This document shows, in pieces, positions 1-6,640 of a stretch of DNA of 11,152 nucleotides. The notes beneath the pieces are model-generated. The model had not been told where the DNA came from and did not search any database. It saw nothing but the letters and a program-made list of their open reading frames with translations. The DNA is from Candidatus Nomurabacteria bacterium (GTDB taxonomy: Bacteria; Patescibacteriota; Minisyncoccia; Phycocordibacterales; UBA918), in NCBI GenBank assembly GCA_943359405.1, contig CALRHO010000021.1, positions 1 through 11,152 of the forward strand, written 5' to 3'. The translations under genes and the position numbers were made by a program. Numbering within the stretch: position 1 is the stretch's first letter; each line of letters begins with the position of its first letter.

Positions 1-1
1 A

Positions 2-91
2 AAGGGTCGCACCGGGTTTTCGTTGCGTAGTGGTTATGATGAGGCGAGCTTTGTCACTGACTGCGGGTACTCGTTTCAAGCAAAAACGTAA
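2..91 (+). CDS. Possible 3' end of an unrecognised + strand gene (partial)
   Basis: Reading from base 2, 29 codons stay open and end at TAA (89-91), with a C-terminus ending SFQAKT. I do not recognise the protein. The best argument for it is position: the stop lies 12 bases before a strong hairpin (104-156) that is followed by the 3' end of a convergent gene, the usual layout for two genes meeting at a shared terminator. The competing reading is frame 3, open from base 3 to a TAG at 132-134 with a very basic tail, but that would run through the left arm of the hairpin. The stretch is too short to decide by codon use. Confidence 0.3.
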   Translation, partial: KGRTGFSLRSGYDEASFVTDCGYSFQAKT

Positions 92-103
92 ACGGTGGAT
101 TCT

Positions 104-156
104 CAAACACAACCACCGCCCACGACCTGCATAGGGAGTGGGCGGTGACGTGTTTG
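104..156. terminator. Strong hairpin between convergent genes, probable bidirectional terminator
   Basis: A perfect 10-bp GC-rich stem (114-123 with 138-147) encloses a 14-base loop. It is extended by a second perfect 7-bp stem (104-110 with 150-156) after a small internal bulge (AAC/AC). There is no clean U-tract on either side, though the outer stem ends in GTGTTTG on the minus strand. It lies beyond the stop of the minus-strand S1 gene (about 45 bases) and beyond a possible + strand stop at 91, so termination in both directions is the natural role. A structured 3' UTR element is the alternative. Confidence 0.5.
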
Positions 157-199
157 TCCAAGGAAACTACAGTTGGTCAGTGGTCTCCTGAGATTCTCT

Positions 200-1300
200 T
201 TATTTCTGGTTTGCGTCCTTGTATGAGAGCGTCATGCGCTGCTCGTTGGGCTCAAAGAGCGTAATCTTGAACTTGTAGACATTACCAAGCGAGAGGGCAG
301 CACGCAGGGCAGCCTCGTTCTCAAAGTCTGATACGTGGACAAGACCAGCTACGCCTTCCTGGATAGAGGCGAGGGCACCGTGCTTGTTGTACTTGATGAC
401 TACTGCGTCTACCACGTGATCCTTCTTAAAGGTGCGACCAGCTTCAACCCAAGGGTTCTCTTTGAGTTGCTTGATTGAGAGTGAAATCTTGTCGTCTTTG
501 ACCTCGATGACCTTAACTTTCACCTTGTCGCCTACCTTGTAGAGGGAGCGGGTGTTCTCTACGAGGCCCCAGTCGAGTTCAGAGATATGAACGAGACCCT
601 CAAGGCCCTGTTCAATTTTTACAAAGATACCAAAATCAACGGCGCCGGTAACCTCACCATCGAGGATCTCGCCAACCTGATAGCGGCCAACCTTTTCCTC
701 CTTCTCCTCTTTTTCTTGAAGACCCTTTTCCGAGAAGATGAGCTTGTGCTCCTTCTGGTCGGCAGTAATCATGATGACCGAGAGGAACTTACCAACGAGA
801 CCATTGAGGGCGGTGAGGATTTTGTCCTTATCACCGTCAGAAACGCGCGGGTAGTTATCACTTGAGAGTTGTGAGGCTGGGAGGAAGCCCTGAATACCCT
901 GCCATTCGATAATGAGGCCACCTTTGTTGGCTTCTTTAACTGGTAGCGACATCACGGTGCCGCGCTTTACGGCTTCTTCAGCATCAGCCCAAATGAGGGC
1001 CTGGCGAGCTTCCTTGAGGGAGAGTTCGATGTACCCATCTTCATTTTCAGGGGTCACAACCTTGGCTCCAATAGTGTCACCGACTGATACTTTGCGCAGA
1101 ATATCGCGCGCATTCATGTACTCACGGCCATAAATAAGACCAGTACCGAACGGGTGGAGGTCAACGTACACACGGGCACGACCAATGGCCGATACCGTAC
1201 CTTCAACGAGGTGACCTTCCTTAGGTGCCCCAGGAGTTTGCTCCACGAGGGTGTGCATGACGCTGTTTGAGGTAGCGTCTGCAGTAATTGCGTTTGACAT
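200..1300 (-). CDS. rpsA: 30S ribosomal protein S1-like protein with four S1 (OB-fold) domains
   Basis: This is an RNA-binding protein of the bS1 family, which in bacteria helps the 30S subunit capture mRNA through single-stranded, pyrimidine-rich leaders. From the chosen ATG at 1300 (MSNAIT) it is 366 residues long, with four S1 repeats at about 29-98, 110-195, 207-283 and 289-362. The second carries the family phrase GFLPASQL. The third and fourth carry the classic GLEGLVHISEL and GVAGLVHVSDF cores, and each repeat ends in a LSxK/LSYK-type strand. Escherichia coli S1 has six repeats; four-repeat forms are common in other phyla. The open frame extends 15 codons upstream to an ATG at 1345, and an internal ATG at 1258 is also possible. 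I chose 1300 because the upstream residues look non-coding and all S1 domains are retained. I see no Shine-Dalgarno sequence. It diverges from the metallo-hydrolase gene and is convergent with whatever ends at the left edge. Confidence 0.9.
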   Translation of the reverse strand: MSNAITADATSNSVMHTLVEQTPGAPKEGHLVEGTVSAIGRARVYVDLHPFGTGLIYGREYMNARDILRKVSVGDTIGAKVVTPENEDGYIELSLKEARQALIWADAEEAVKRGTVMSLPVKEANKGGLIIEWQGIQGFLPASQLSSDNYPRVSDGDKDKILTALNGLVGKFLSVIMITADQKEHKLIFSEKGLQEKEEKEEKVGRYQVGEILDGEVTGAVDFGIFVKIEQGLEGLVHISELDWGLVENTRSLYKVGDKVKVKVIEVKDDKISLSIKQLKENPWVEAGRTFKKDHVVDAVVIKYNKHGALASIQEGVAGLVHVSDFENEAALRAALSLGNVYKFKITLFEPNEQRMTLSYKDANQK

Positions 1301-1463
1301 TACGTAATGATGATTAATTCCGACGACACGCGTCTGGGCAACCAATGCTCGTGGCCAATAGTCCGTATGCCCAGGGTTAACGTGTGTCGCTAGGAACTGC
1401 TAATACCCAAGCGGGTTGGCAAAAATATACCAGAGAGTAGCAAAATAGCAAGGAAACACCAAC

Positions 1464-1691
1464 GTGAAAAATGATCCTAGGCCGGTCCAGGGGAAGTTAG
1501 AAAAATGGTTATCCTGGCTCGCCGAGTTGGAAGTGGGGACATCAAAAGATAGTGCTACTTGTATCGATTGTATAGGGTGCAGCTCGCAGCGAGGGCGGGA
1601 AAAGAAAGTAGGCAATGAGGAGGCGTGTCCGGGGGTGTGGAATGTAGTGTACCTGCCCAAGACTTCCGTGTCCGACGCTCCTGACGTATAA
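1464..1691 (+). CDS. Doubtful small ORF in the divergent intergenic region, 75 aa
   Basis: The 400 bases between the S1 gene and the metallo-hydrolase hold one ORF worth noting. It starts at GTG (1464) and has an AAGGA (1450-1454) nine bases upstream, a possible Shine-Dalgarno site in a window that otherwise nearly lacks them. The product is hydrophilic, with an amphipathic stretch near the N-terminus (LEKWLSWLAELE) and a cysteine pattern CxxCxxC at about residues 36-42. Its TAA stop is embedded in the TATAAT of the next gene's promoter. I recognise no family. A chance ORF is at least as likely, in which case this region is plain intergenic DNA with the MBL promoter at its right end. Confidence 0.22.
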   Translation: MKNDPRPVQGKLEKWLSWLAELEVGTSKDSATCIDCIGCSSQRGREKKVGNEEACPGVWNVVYLPKTSVSDAPDV

Positions 1692-1692
1692 T
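1687..1692 (+). promoter_or_regulatory. Consensus -10 box (TATAAT) of the metallo-hydrolase gene, leaderless layout
   Basis: A perfect TATAAT ends 10 bases before the ATG at 1703. With the usual 6-8 bases from -10 box to start site, transcription would begin within about four bases of the ATG. No recognisable -35 hexamer is found 16-18 bases upstream, and no Shine-Dalgarno site could fit. Confidence 0.65.
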
Positions 1693-1702
1693 CACGTTCA
1701 TT

Positions 1703-2326
1703 ATGATTATCACGTATCACGGTGGGCAGTGTTTTAAAGTGTCGTTTGGCGATACTACGCTGGCCTTTGACCCGATTTCAAAACAATCAAAACAGTTTGA
1801 TGCCGTAAAGTTTGGCGCTGATGTAGCGCTCGTCTCGCTCCGGCACCCGGACTTCTTTGGAGCCGATCAGGTGTCGTTTGGCACGAAGGAACCGTTTGTC
1901 GTCGAGGGTCCAGGGGAATATGAGTTTGGTTCTGTGACTGCGCGTGGGTATGGGGTAAAAACTCACTATGATAAAGAAGACCGTTATAACACCATTTATC
2001 AAGTGCGCATGGAGGAGATGAACTTGGTGTTTTTGGGTGCGCTCCGTGACCCTGAGATTGACCCAAAGATTCTCTCTGAATTTGGCGATATTGATATTTT
2101 GTTTGTACCGATTGGTGGCGGTGACGTGCTCGAGGTACCACAGGCGGCCAAGCTCGCAACCAAGCTTGAGGCGCGGCTGGTTATTCCGATGCATTACGAC
2201 CATGGGGCGCTTAAGAGTTTTCTTAAGGAGGTGGGTGTAGAAAGTCTTAAGCCCGTCGATAAACTCACGCTTAAAAAGAAAGATGTGGCTGAGATGGAAG
2301 GCGAGGTGGTAGTGCTGGGAAGTTAG
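1703..2326 (+). CDS. Metallo-beta-lactamase-fold protein (UlaG/COG2220-like) with degenerate metal site
   Basis: A 207-residue cytosolic protein with no signal peptide. The overall pattern is that of the UlaG-like, COG2220 branch of the MBL superfamily: an N-terminal MIITYHGGQCFKVS strand with a His, the FDPIS turn near 22-26, DILFVPIGGG at 131-140, and a closing IPMHYDHG (161-168) with the conserved last His. The catalytic signature HxHxDH is not intact. The equivalent segment reads LRHPDF (46-51), keeping only the second His and the Asp. The strand that normally reads LGDL is LGAL (111-114), losing another ligand. Metal binding and hydrolysis are therefore doubtful, and the substrate is unknown. 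The start fits the leaderless promoter at 1687-1692. Family assignment is firm; enzymatic function is not. Confidence 0.85.
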   Translation: MIITYHGGQCFKVSFGDTTLAFDPISKQSKQFDAVKFGADVALVSLRHPDFFGADQVSFGTKEPFVVEGPGEYEFGSVTARGYGVKTHYDKEDRYNTIYQVRMEEMNLVFLGALRDPEIDPKILSEFGDIDILFVPIGGGDVLEVPQAAKLATKLEARLVIPMHYDHGALKSFLKEVGVESLKPVDKLTLKKKDVAEMEGEVVVLGS

Positions 2327-2352
2327 TCACGAAACTGTCCCAGTAATCGAGC

Positions 2353-2374
2353 GGCCGTCTAGCACGGCTATTTC
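2353..2374 (+). terminator. Weak hairpin after the metallo-hydrolase gene
   Basis: GCCGT (2354-2358) pairs with ACGGC (2364-2368) around a 5-base loop, plus one G-U pair, and is followed by TATTTCT. The stem is short and the tail is poor. It lies just upstream of the next gene's -10 box. A weak terminator is possible. Confidence 0.25.
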
Positions 2375-2383
2375 TGCTATACT
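2375..2383 (+). promoter_or_regulatory. Extended -10 (TGC-TATACT), leaderless layout
   Basis: TATACT (2378-2383) is preceded by TGC, giving an extended -10 element, which can replace a -35 box; none is visible. Only nine bases separate it from the ATG at 2393, so the mRNA should start at or within a few bases of the start codon. Confidence 0.6.
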
Positions 2384-2392
2384 GGTTCTACT

Positions 2393-2896
2393 ATGTTCGT
2401 ACGATACATAACTCGGGTGCGGCGGGCCGCCCCCGCGGTGCGAACTCGACACGCGTTTTTGTGGGCGGTTGCCGTGACTGGTTCGGCGGGGGCGTTGTGG
2501 GTGCTGTCGCTTTCGAGTGTACTGGCGCCTCTACCTGATGGTTCTGCCACCGCCACCGATGATTTACCACGACCGTGGGCATCGTTTTTTGAGCGCGCCA
2601 AGGAGCAGGTTGCTGCGATTGGTGGGGCGGCTAAGACGCCCGAACCTGACGATACGGTGCCTGAGGGTTGGGTAGCAAACGCTCCAGTGAATACTATGGA
2701 GCTCTCACCTGAAGCGCTTTCTGAGGCACGTGCGCGAGCGGCGATTGAGTACGTACCTCCGGCCGTGACCATCTCGAGCTCCACCGCTACGAGTTCCACC
2801 GCTTCAAGTTCTAGGCAAATCGGCCAGCCGCGGGTGGTACGGATCGCGACGACCACAGGCACGGTCGCTAGTACTACCGCGAGCCCGGGGCGCTAG
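2393..2896 (+). CDS. Unrecognised single-pass membrane protein with Ser/Thr/Ala-rich tail
   Basis: A 167-residue protein. A short, strongly basic N-terminus (residues 1-20, several Arg) precedes one hydrophobic segment at about 21-45 (AFLWAVAVTGSAGALWVLSL), giving an N-in, C-out anchor or uncleaved signal. The remaining 120 residues are predicted outside the membrane. They are acidic and Pro-rich at first (PEPDDTVPEGW), then helical (LSPEALSEARARAAIEY), then low complexity with Ser/Thr/Ala runs from about 130 to the end. No family is recognised. The C-terminal composition suggests a flexible or possibly glycosylated spacer. Its own leaderless promoter at 2375-2383 separates it from the MBL gene, and gyrA follows 75 bases on with another promoter, so it appears monocistronic. 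Confidence 0.75.
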   Translation: MFVRYITRVRRAAPAVRTRHAFLWAVAVTGSAGALWVLSLSSVLAPLPDGSATATDDLPRPWASFFERAKEQVAAIGGAAKTPEPDDTVPEGWVANAPVNTMELSPEALSEARARAAIEYVPPAVTISSSTATSSTASSSRQIGQPRVVRIATTTGTVASTTASPGR

Positions 2897-2917
2897 GGGT
2901 GCAGTAAGACACTGGTG

Positions 2918-2926
2918 TGCTATAAT
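2918..2926 (+). promoter_or_regulatory. Extended -10 (TGC-TATAAT) of gyrA
   Basis: A perfect TATAAT (2921-2926) preceded by TGC. The ATG is 45 bases downstream, so gyrA, unlike its upstream neighbours, should have a leader of roughly 38 bases. That leader has no Shine-Dalgarno site and ends in a U-rich run (TTTTTTCTGT) directly before the ATG. Confidence 0.65.
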
Positions 2927-2971
2927 ACATCCATCTTTATACGTTATTCTTGCTAGTGCTGTTTTTTCTGT

Positions 2972-5440
2972 ATGCCGAAAAAGACTGATGTGCCCATTGA
3001 ACCGGTCTCGCCGCGCGGTATCGTCACTCAGAATATCACCAGTGAAATGGAGACCGCGTACCTCGATTACGCGATGTCGGTAATCACAAGCCGCGCCTTG
3101 CCCGATGTGCGTGATGGGCTTAAGCCCGTGCACCGCCGCATCCTCTATTCGATGCGACTCAATGGCCTTACGGCGAGTGCTAAATTTAAGAAATCAGCGA
3201 CGGTAGTCGGTGACGTACTTGGTAGTTTTCATCCCCACGGAGACTCAGCCGTGTACGAGGCGATGGTAAAACTGGCACAAGACTTCTCAACTCGGTATCC
3301 GCTGGTGCTTGGACAAGGTAACTTTGGCTCTATCGATGGCGACTCCGCGGCGGCCTACCGGTATACCGAGGCAAAAATGTCGAAACTTGCGGAAGAAATG
3401 CTCCGTGATCTTGAGAAGGACACGGTTGATTGGCGTCCAAACTTTGACGGCACCAAAAAAGAGCCGACGGTATTGCCAGCTGCTGCGCCAAATCTGTTGC
3501 TTTTGGGCTCTTTAGGTATTGCGGTTGGTATGGCGACGAATATTCCGCCCCACAACCTCCGAGAAGTTGCTGCTGCAGTTGCCCACTTGATTGATGACCC
3601 AGAGGCATCTACAGACGATCTTCTGAAGTTTGTAAAGGGTCCGGATTTTCCAACTGGTGGCGTGATTTTTAATCAGAAGGATATTGCCCATGCCTATGCT
3701 CATGGTAAAGGCGGGGTGGTCGTTCGCGGTGAGGCTGAGATTGTCGAGGACAAGAAGGGGGCGTTTTCTGTCATCATCACTTCGATACCGTACCGCGTGA
3801 ACAAAGCCGATATGATTGAGAAAATCGCTGACCTGGTCCGCGATAAGAAAATTGAAGGTATTCGTGAATTGCGCGATGAGTCGACGAGCGACATTCGCGT
3901 GGTGATTGACCTCAAGACAGGCACCCAGCCACAAACCTTCCTCAATAAACTTTACAAACATACCCAGCTTGAAGAAACCTTCCACTACAACATGGTGGCG
4001 CTGGTTGACGGGGTACCACAGACGTTGTCGCTAAAGGCTATCTTGCAAGAGTATGTAAAGCACCGTGCCGAGGTGGTTCGTCGTCGTACTGCCTATGACC
4101 TCAAGAAAGCACAAGATCGTGAGCATATTTTGCTTGGTCTTAAAAAAGCGCTCGATCATATTGATAAGATAATTAAGCTCATTCGGGCAGCCAAGGATGT
4201 GCCGACGGCCCACGCAGGACTGATGAAAGAGTTTAAGTTCTCGGCCATTCAAGCACAGGCAATTCTCGATATGCGCCTCCAGAAACTGGCTGGTCTTGAG
4301 CGCAAGAAGATTGAAGATGAACTCAAGGAGGTGCAGGCACTCATTACGGAGCTTGAGGCTATTTTGAAGAGTAAGGCTAAGATGCTCGGGCTGGTCAAAA
4401 GTGAACTCCTGGAGGTGGCACAAAAATACGGTGACGATCGTCGTACGAAGGTGGTCAAAGGCGGGGTTAAGAACCTTTCGGCCGAAGACCTGATTGCTGA
4501 TGATGAGAGTGTGCTTGTGCTCTCGGCTGGTGGGTACGTCAAGCGTACTAATCCATCCGAATACCGCACCCAAAAGCGCGGTGGCGTTGGGGTGATTGAT
4601 CTCGACACTAAGGAGGAAGATGTGGTCACTACGCTGCTCACCACCTCAACTCATAGTGATCTCCTCTTCTTTACCAATCTTGGTAAGGTCTACCAAAGTA
4701 AAATGTACGAGATTCCCGAGGGACGTCGGGCTACCAAGGGCAAGTCAATCATGAACTTCCTGGCCCTCGGGGAGGGTGAGCAGGTAACTTCGGTGTTGGC
4801 AGTGCGCAAGGATGAGTGGGCAGGACAGTGGAGCCTCATGATGGTGACGCAGGGTGGCGTGGCTAAAAAGTCAGATGCGGCTGCCTTTAAGGATGTGCGT
4901 CGTTCAGGTCTGATCGCAATCAACCTCCGCGATGATGATTCGCTCATTGCGGCGAAGTTTGTTGGTAAGGGTGATGAGATTTCGCTTGTCACTGAGAAGG
5001 GCCAATCAATCCGCTTTAAGGAAAGTGACGTGCGTGAGATGGGTCGTACTGCTGCGGGTGTCGCTGCTATGAAACTGGGTAAGGGTGACCGCATCGTGTC
5101 GGCGGACGTCTTAAAGCAGGGAGAAGGCAAGAAGGAAATTTTGGTCGTCACCGAGCATGGCTATGGTAAGTCAACACCAGCAAAAGAATACAAGGTACAA
5201 AATCGTGGTGGTTCGGGTATCAAGACCCTGCAGTTGACCAGTAAGACTGGCGTCGTGGTCGCAGCAATGGTCATCAGTGAGGAGGAGCGAGTTGAAGGTG
5301 AGTTGGTTGTGATGAGTAAGAAAGGGCAGGTGATTAAGCTACCGCTTAAAGACGTACCGATCCTCGGTCGTCAAACCCAAGGGGTGCGCGTCATGAAGAT
5401 GCGGGAGGGGGATAGTATCGCCAGTGTCGTCTTCGTCTAA
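2972..5440 (+). CDS. gyrA: DNA gyrase subunit A
   Basis: Full-length, 822 residues. GyrA is the cutting and rejoining subunit of the A2B2 type IIA topoisomerase that introduces negative supercoils. The N-terminal winged-helix/tower part shows the catalytic pair Arg130-Tyr131 in AYRYTEAK; the Tyr forms the phosphotyrosyl link to DNA. The quinolone-contact helix reads HPHGDSAVYE (87-96), with Ser92 and Glu96 at the two classical resistance positions, i.e. a sensitive-type pattern. The C-terminal beta-pinwheel starts near 500. Its GyrA box is QKRGGVG (534-540), a variant of QRRGGKG. Degenerate box-like repeats recur at RRATKG (585-590) and further on at VRRSG, GRTAAG, NRGGSG and GRQTQG, consistent with six blades. 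The box argues for GyrA rather than ParC. No gyrB is adjacent. The stop codon overlaps the T-tract of the opposite-strand terminator. Confidence 0.97.
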   Translation: MPKKTDVPIEPVSPRGIVTQNITSEMETAYLDYAMSVITSRALPDVRDGLKPVHRRILYSMRLNGLTASAKFKKSATVVGDVLGSFHPHGDSAVYEAMVKLAQDFSTRYPLVLGQGNFGSIDGDSAAAYRYTEAKMSKLAEEMLRDLEKDTVDWRPNFDGTKKEPTVLPAAAPNLLLLGSLGIAVGMATNIPPHNLREVAAAVAHLIDDPEASTDDLLKFVKGPDFPTGGVIFNQKDIAHAYAHGKGGVVVRGEAEIVEDKKGAFSVIITSIPYRVNKADMIEKIADLVRDKKIEGIRELRDESTSDIRVVIDLKTGTQPQTFLNKLYKHTQLEETFHYNMVALVDGVPQTLSLKAILQEYVKHRAEVVRRRTAYDLKKAQDREHILLGLKKALDHIDKIIKLIRAAKDVPTAHAGLMKEFKFSAIQAQAILDMRLQKLAGLERKKIEDELKEVQALITELEAILKSKAKMLGLVKSELLEVAQKYGDDRRTKVVKGGVKNLSAEDLIADDESVLVLSAGGYVKRTNPSEYRTQKRGGVGVIDLDTKEEDVVTTLLTTSTHSDLLFFTNLGKVYQSKMYEIPEGRRATKGKSIMNFLALGEGEQVTSVLAVRKDEWAGQWSLMMVTQGGVAKKSDAAAFKDVRRSGLIAINLRDDDSLIAAKFVGKGDEISLVTEKGQSIRFKESDVREMGRTAAGVAAMKLGKGDRIVSADVLKQGEGKKEILVVTEHGYGKSTPAKEYKVQNRGGSGIKTLQLTSKTGVVVAAMVISEEERVEGELVVMSKKGQVIKLPLKDVPILGRQTQGVRVMKMREGDSIASVVFV

Positions 5441-5465
5441 AAAAGCGCTCTTTTATAAATGAGCG
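5439..5465 (-). terminator. Rho-independent terminator for the minus-strand gene 5522-5908
   Basis: Read on the minus strand, CGCTC (5465-5461) pairs with GAGCG (5450-5446) around a 10-base AT-rich loop, followed by C and six T (5444-5439). The T-tract overlaps the TAA of gyrA. The same hairpin read on the + strand has its A-run upstream and no T-tail, so it works for minus-strand transcription. This supports a real transcription unit coming from the right. Confidence 0.6.
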
Positions 5466-5501
5466 ACGGCGGCTTCCTTTCGGAAGCCGCCGTTTGCGTT
5501 T
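5466..5501 (+). terminator. gyrA terminator
   Basis: A perfect 12-bp GC-rich stem (5466-5477 with 5482-5493) with a TTTC tetraloop lies 25 bases after the gyrA stop and is followed by TTTGCGTTT. The tail is interrupted but the stem is very stable. Confidence 0.8.
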
Positions 5502-5521
5502 GCGTGTCTCACTTCACCGTC

Positions 5522-5908
5522 TCAGTCCCAATTAATTGCTGCAGCCGCTTGCTGTGCCCAGCTAGAGAAGAGGCAAACAAGGAAGTACTGGTTCAGTGGG
5601 TGATCGGCATTATGGGATGTGTACATGAGGGGTATCGTTGGGGTAGCTGGTGCAGCTTCCAGTTCTAGCCATAACCCATCACCTGGTGGCGTAAAGGCGC
5701 TCGGCAATATCCCATTACAAAACGTGATGAGGTTAGCTGGTACAGCACTTGTGCGGCCAATCTGTTGCCAGACCCTACATCGTATCGACGTTTGCATGTT
5801 GGTGCTCTGTTCCGCACAGGCAGATGCAAAGGTGCGGTCAAGATAGACGTTAACTGCATTGGGCACGGGCATTGGTTGCCAATACAGTTTTGGCGGTGCA
5901 AGGAACAT
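5522..5908 (-). CDS. Unrecognised protein with Trp-centred internal repeats, 128 aa
   Basis: No family is recognised. I chose the ATG at 5908 (MFLAPPK) because GGAGGAG (5921-5915 on the minus strand) lies six bases upstream; an ATG at 5932 would add eight residues. The protein is soluble in appearance, with no signal peptide or membrane helix. Trp residues recur at 10, 47, 80 and 117. Each of the first three is followed by a Pro-rich strand of the form (A/V)P plus hydrophobics ending in Tyr or Phe (PVPNAVNVY, AVPANLITF, AAPATPTIPLMY). This spacing of 33-37 residues suggests tandem beta-type repeats. Four Cys are spread through it. Support for its being real: the repeat pattern, a good ribosome site, and a T6 terminator at 5465-5439 in the right orientation. 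Against: it is short and has no known relatives. It could be a remnant of a longer repeat protein. ORFs on the + strand here lack such support. Confidence 0.5.
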   Translation of the reverse strand: MFLAPPKLYWQPMPVPNAVNVYLDRTFASACAEQSTNMQTSIRCRVWQQIGRTSAVPANLITFCNGILPSAFTPPGDGLWLELEAAPATPTIPLMYTSHNADHPLNQYFLVCLFSSWAQQAAAAINWD

Positions 5909-5914
5909 GGTGAA

Positions 5915-5921
5915 CTCCTCC
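5915..5921 (-). promoter_or_regulatory. Shine-Dalgarno site GGAGGAG of the minus-strand orphan
   Basis: GGAGGAG lies six bases upstream of the ATG at 5908. It is the only near-consensus Shine-Dalgarno sequence at correct spacing that I see in the window, and it decides the start. The rest of the stretch from 5933 to 6060 shows no gene or clear repeat. Confidence 0.4.
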
Positions 5922-6065
5922 AGGTTTCCCATAGCGTACCCCTTGATGAACGTATCTACAAGTCTCCGCCCCCTAGGACCGGCCTCGGGAAGACTGCCGA
6001 AGGAAACAACGAGAGGCTACTCACAGTCAAAGTGCACGTCAGCCCCTATGAAGGCCGGCGCGCGT

Positions 6066-6071
6066 TATAAT
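6066..6071 (+). promoter_or_regulatory. Consensus -10 box (TATAAT) of the methyltransferase operon, leaderless layout
   Basis: A perfect TATAAT with only eight bases to the ATG at 6080, so the predicted start site falls one or two bases before the start codon. No -35 hexamer is recognisable. It should drive the methyltransferase and the overlapping solute-binding protein gene. Confidence 0.65.
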
Positions 6072-6079
6072 TACTGGAC

Positions 6080-6640
6080 ATGAACCCTACGAACCCTACA
6101 CCAGCACTCGGCCGCTTTGTGGTACCAGAGATCGTCTCAACTCATTTTCATTTTAAAGCCGGTGATGCAGTGGCAGATTTTGGCGCAGGCACTGGTTTTT
6201 ATCTTCGTATTTTATCGGATATGGTGGGCACCACGGGGCGGGTATTTGCCTGTGAAATTCAAAGGCAACTGGTCGAAAAACTGAGTGATACCGTGCGCCT
6301 GCAAGGTCTTTCGAACATTACACCGCTGTGGTGTGATCTCGAAGAGTCGGGAGGTATTAAGTTACGTAATGGGGTTCTTGATGGTGCCATTATGGTAAAT
6401 ACGTTTTTTCAAATTGACGACAAAGGGGCTTGCCTGCGCGAACTGCGTCGGGTGCTACGGACCGGTGGCACGTTCCAGCTTATTGATTGGACAGAGTCCT
6501 TCGGTGGCCTTGGTCCACAGCCGCTGCAGGTAGTTACGAAAGCAGCGGCTACTGACTATTTCGAGTCTGCGGGATTCCTGCTTGAGCGAGAGTACCCAGC
6601 GGGTGATCACCATTATGGTCTAGCCTTTCGTGCGGTATGA
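6080..6640 (+). CDS. Class I SAM-dependent methyltransferase (UbiE/Methyltransf_11-like)
   Basis: A 186-residue Rossmann-fold methyltransferase, probably cytosolic. Motif I, the SAM-binding glycine loop, is VADFGAGTGFYL (31-42). The acidic end of strand 2 that contacts the ribose hydroxyls is Glu59 in FACEIQ. The Asp of motif II is Asp86 in LWCDLEE. Strand 4 reads DGAIMVNTFFQI (101-112), and the post-III segment ELRRVLRTGGTFQLIDW (121-137) is typical of the UbiE/COQ5-like group. The C-terminal part (FESAGFLLEREY...HHYGLAFR) fits the final strands of the same group. The substrate cannot be read from the sequence; there are no quinone genes nearby. The stop overlaps the next start (ATGA at 6637-6640), implying translational coupling with the solute-binding protein. 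ATG choice is fixed by the leaderless promoter. Confidence 0.85.
   Translation: MNPTNPTPALGRFVVPEIVSTHFHFKAGDAVADFGAGTGFYLRILSDMVGTTGRVFACEIQRQLVEKLSDTVRLQGLSNITPLWCDLEESGGIKLRNGVLDGAIMVNTFFQIDDKGACLRELRRVLRTGGTFQLIDWTESFGGLGPQPLQVVTKAAATDYFESAGFLLEREYPAGDHHYGLAFRAV

Noticed and set aside
3..134. Frame-3 reading at the left edge ending in a basic tail
   Set aside because: It would run through the left arm of the hairpin at 104-156. The frame-2 stop at 91 fits the hairpin better, although neither is certain.
3512..4573. Long minus-strand ORFs opposite gyrA (3512-3985, 4031-4573 and others)
   Set aside because: They lie fully within gyrA, whose protein is strongly conserved. They have no promoter or ribosome site and look like codon shadows.
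5985..6060. CCGGCCT and AGGCCGG inverted pair upstream of the methyltransferase
   Set aside because: The arms are about 60 bases apart with no supporting structure, so it is not a credible operator or terminator.
5619..6070. Plus-strand ORFs in the region after gyrA
   Set aside because: Composition is not protein-like, there is no start signal, and they oppose the better-supported minus-strand ORF with repeats, ribosome site and terminator.
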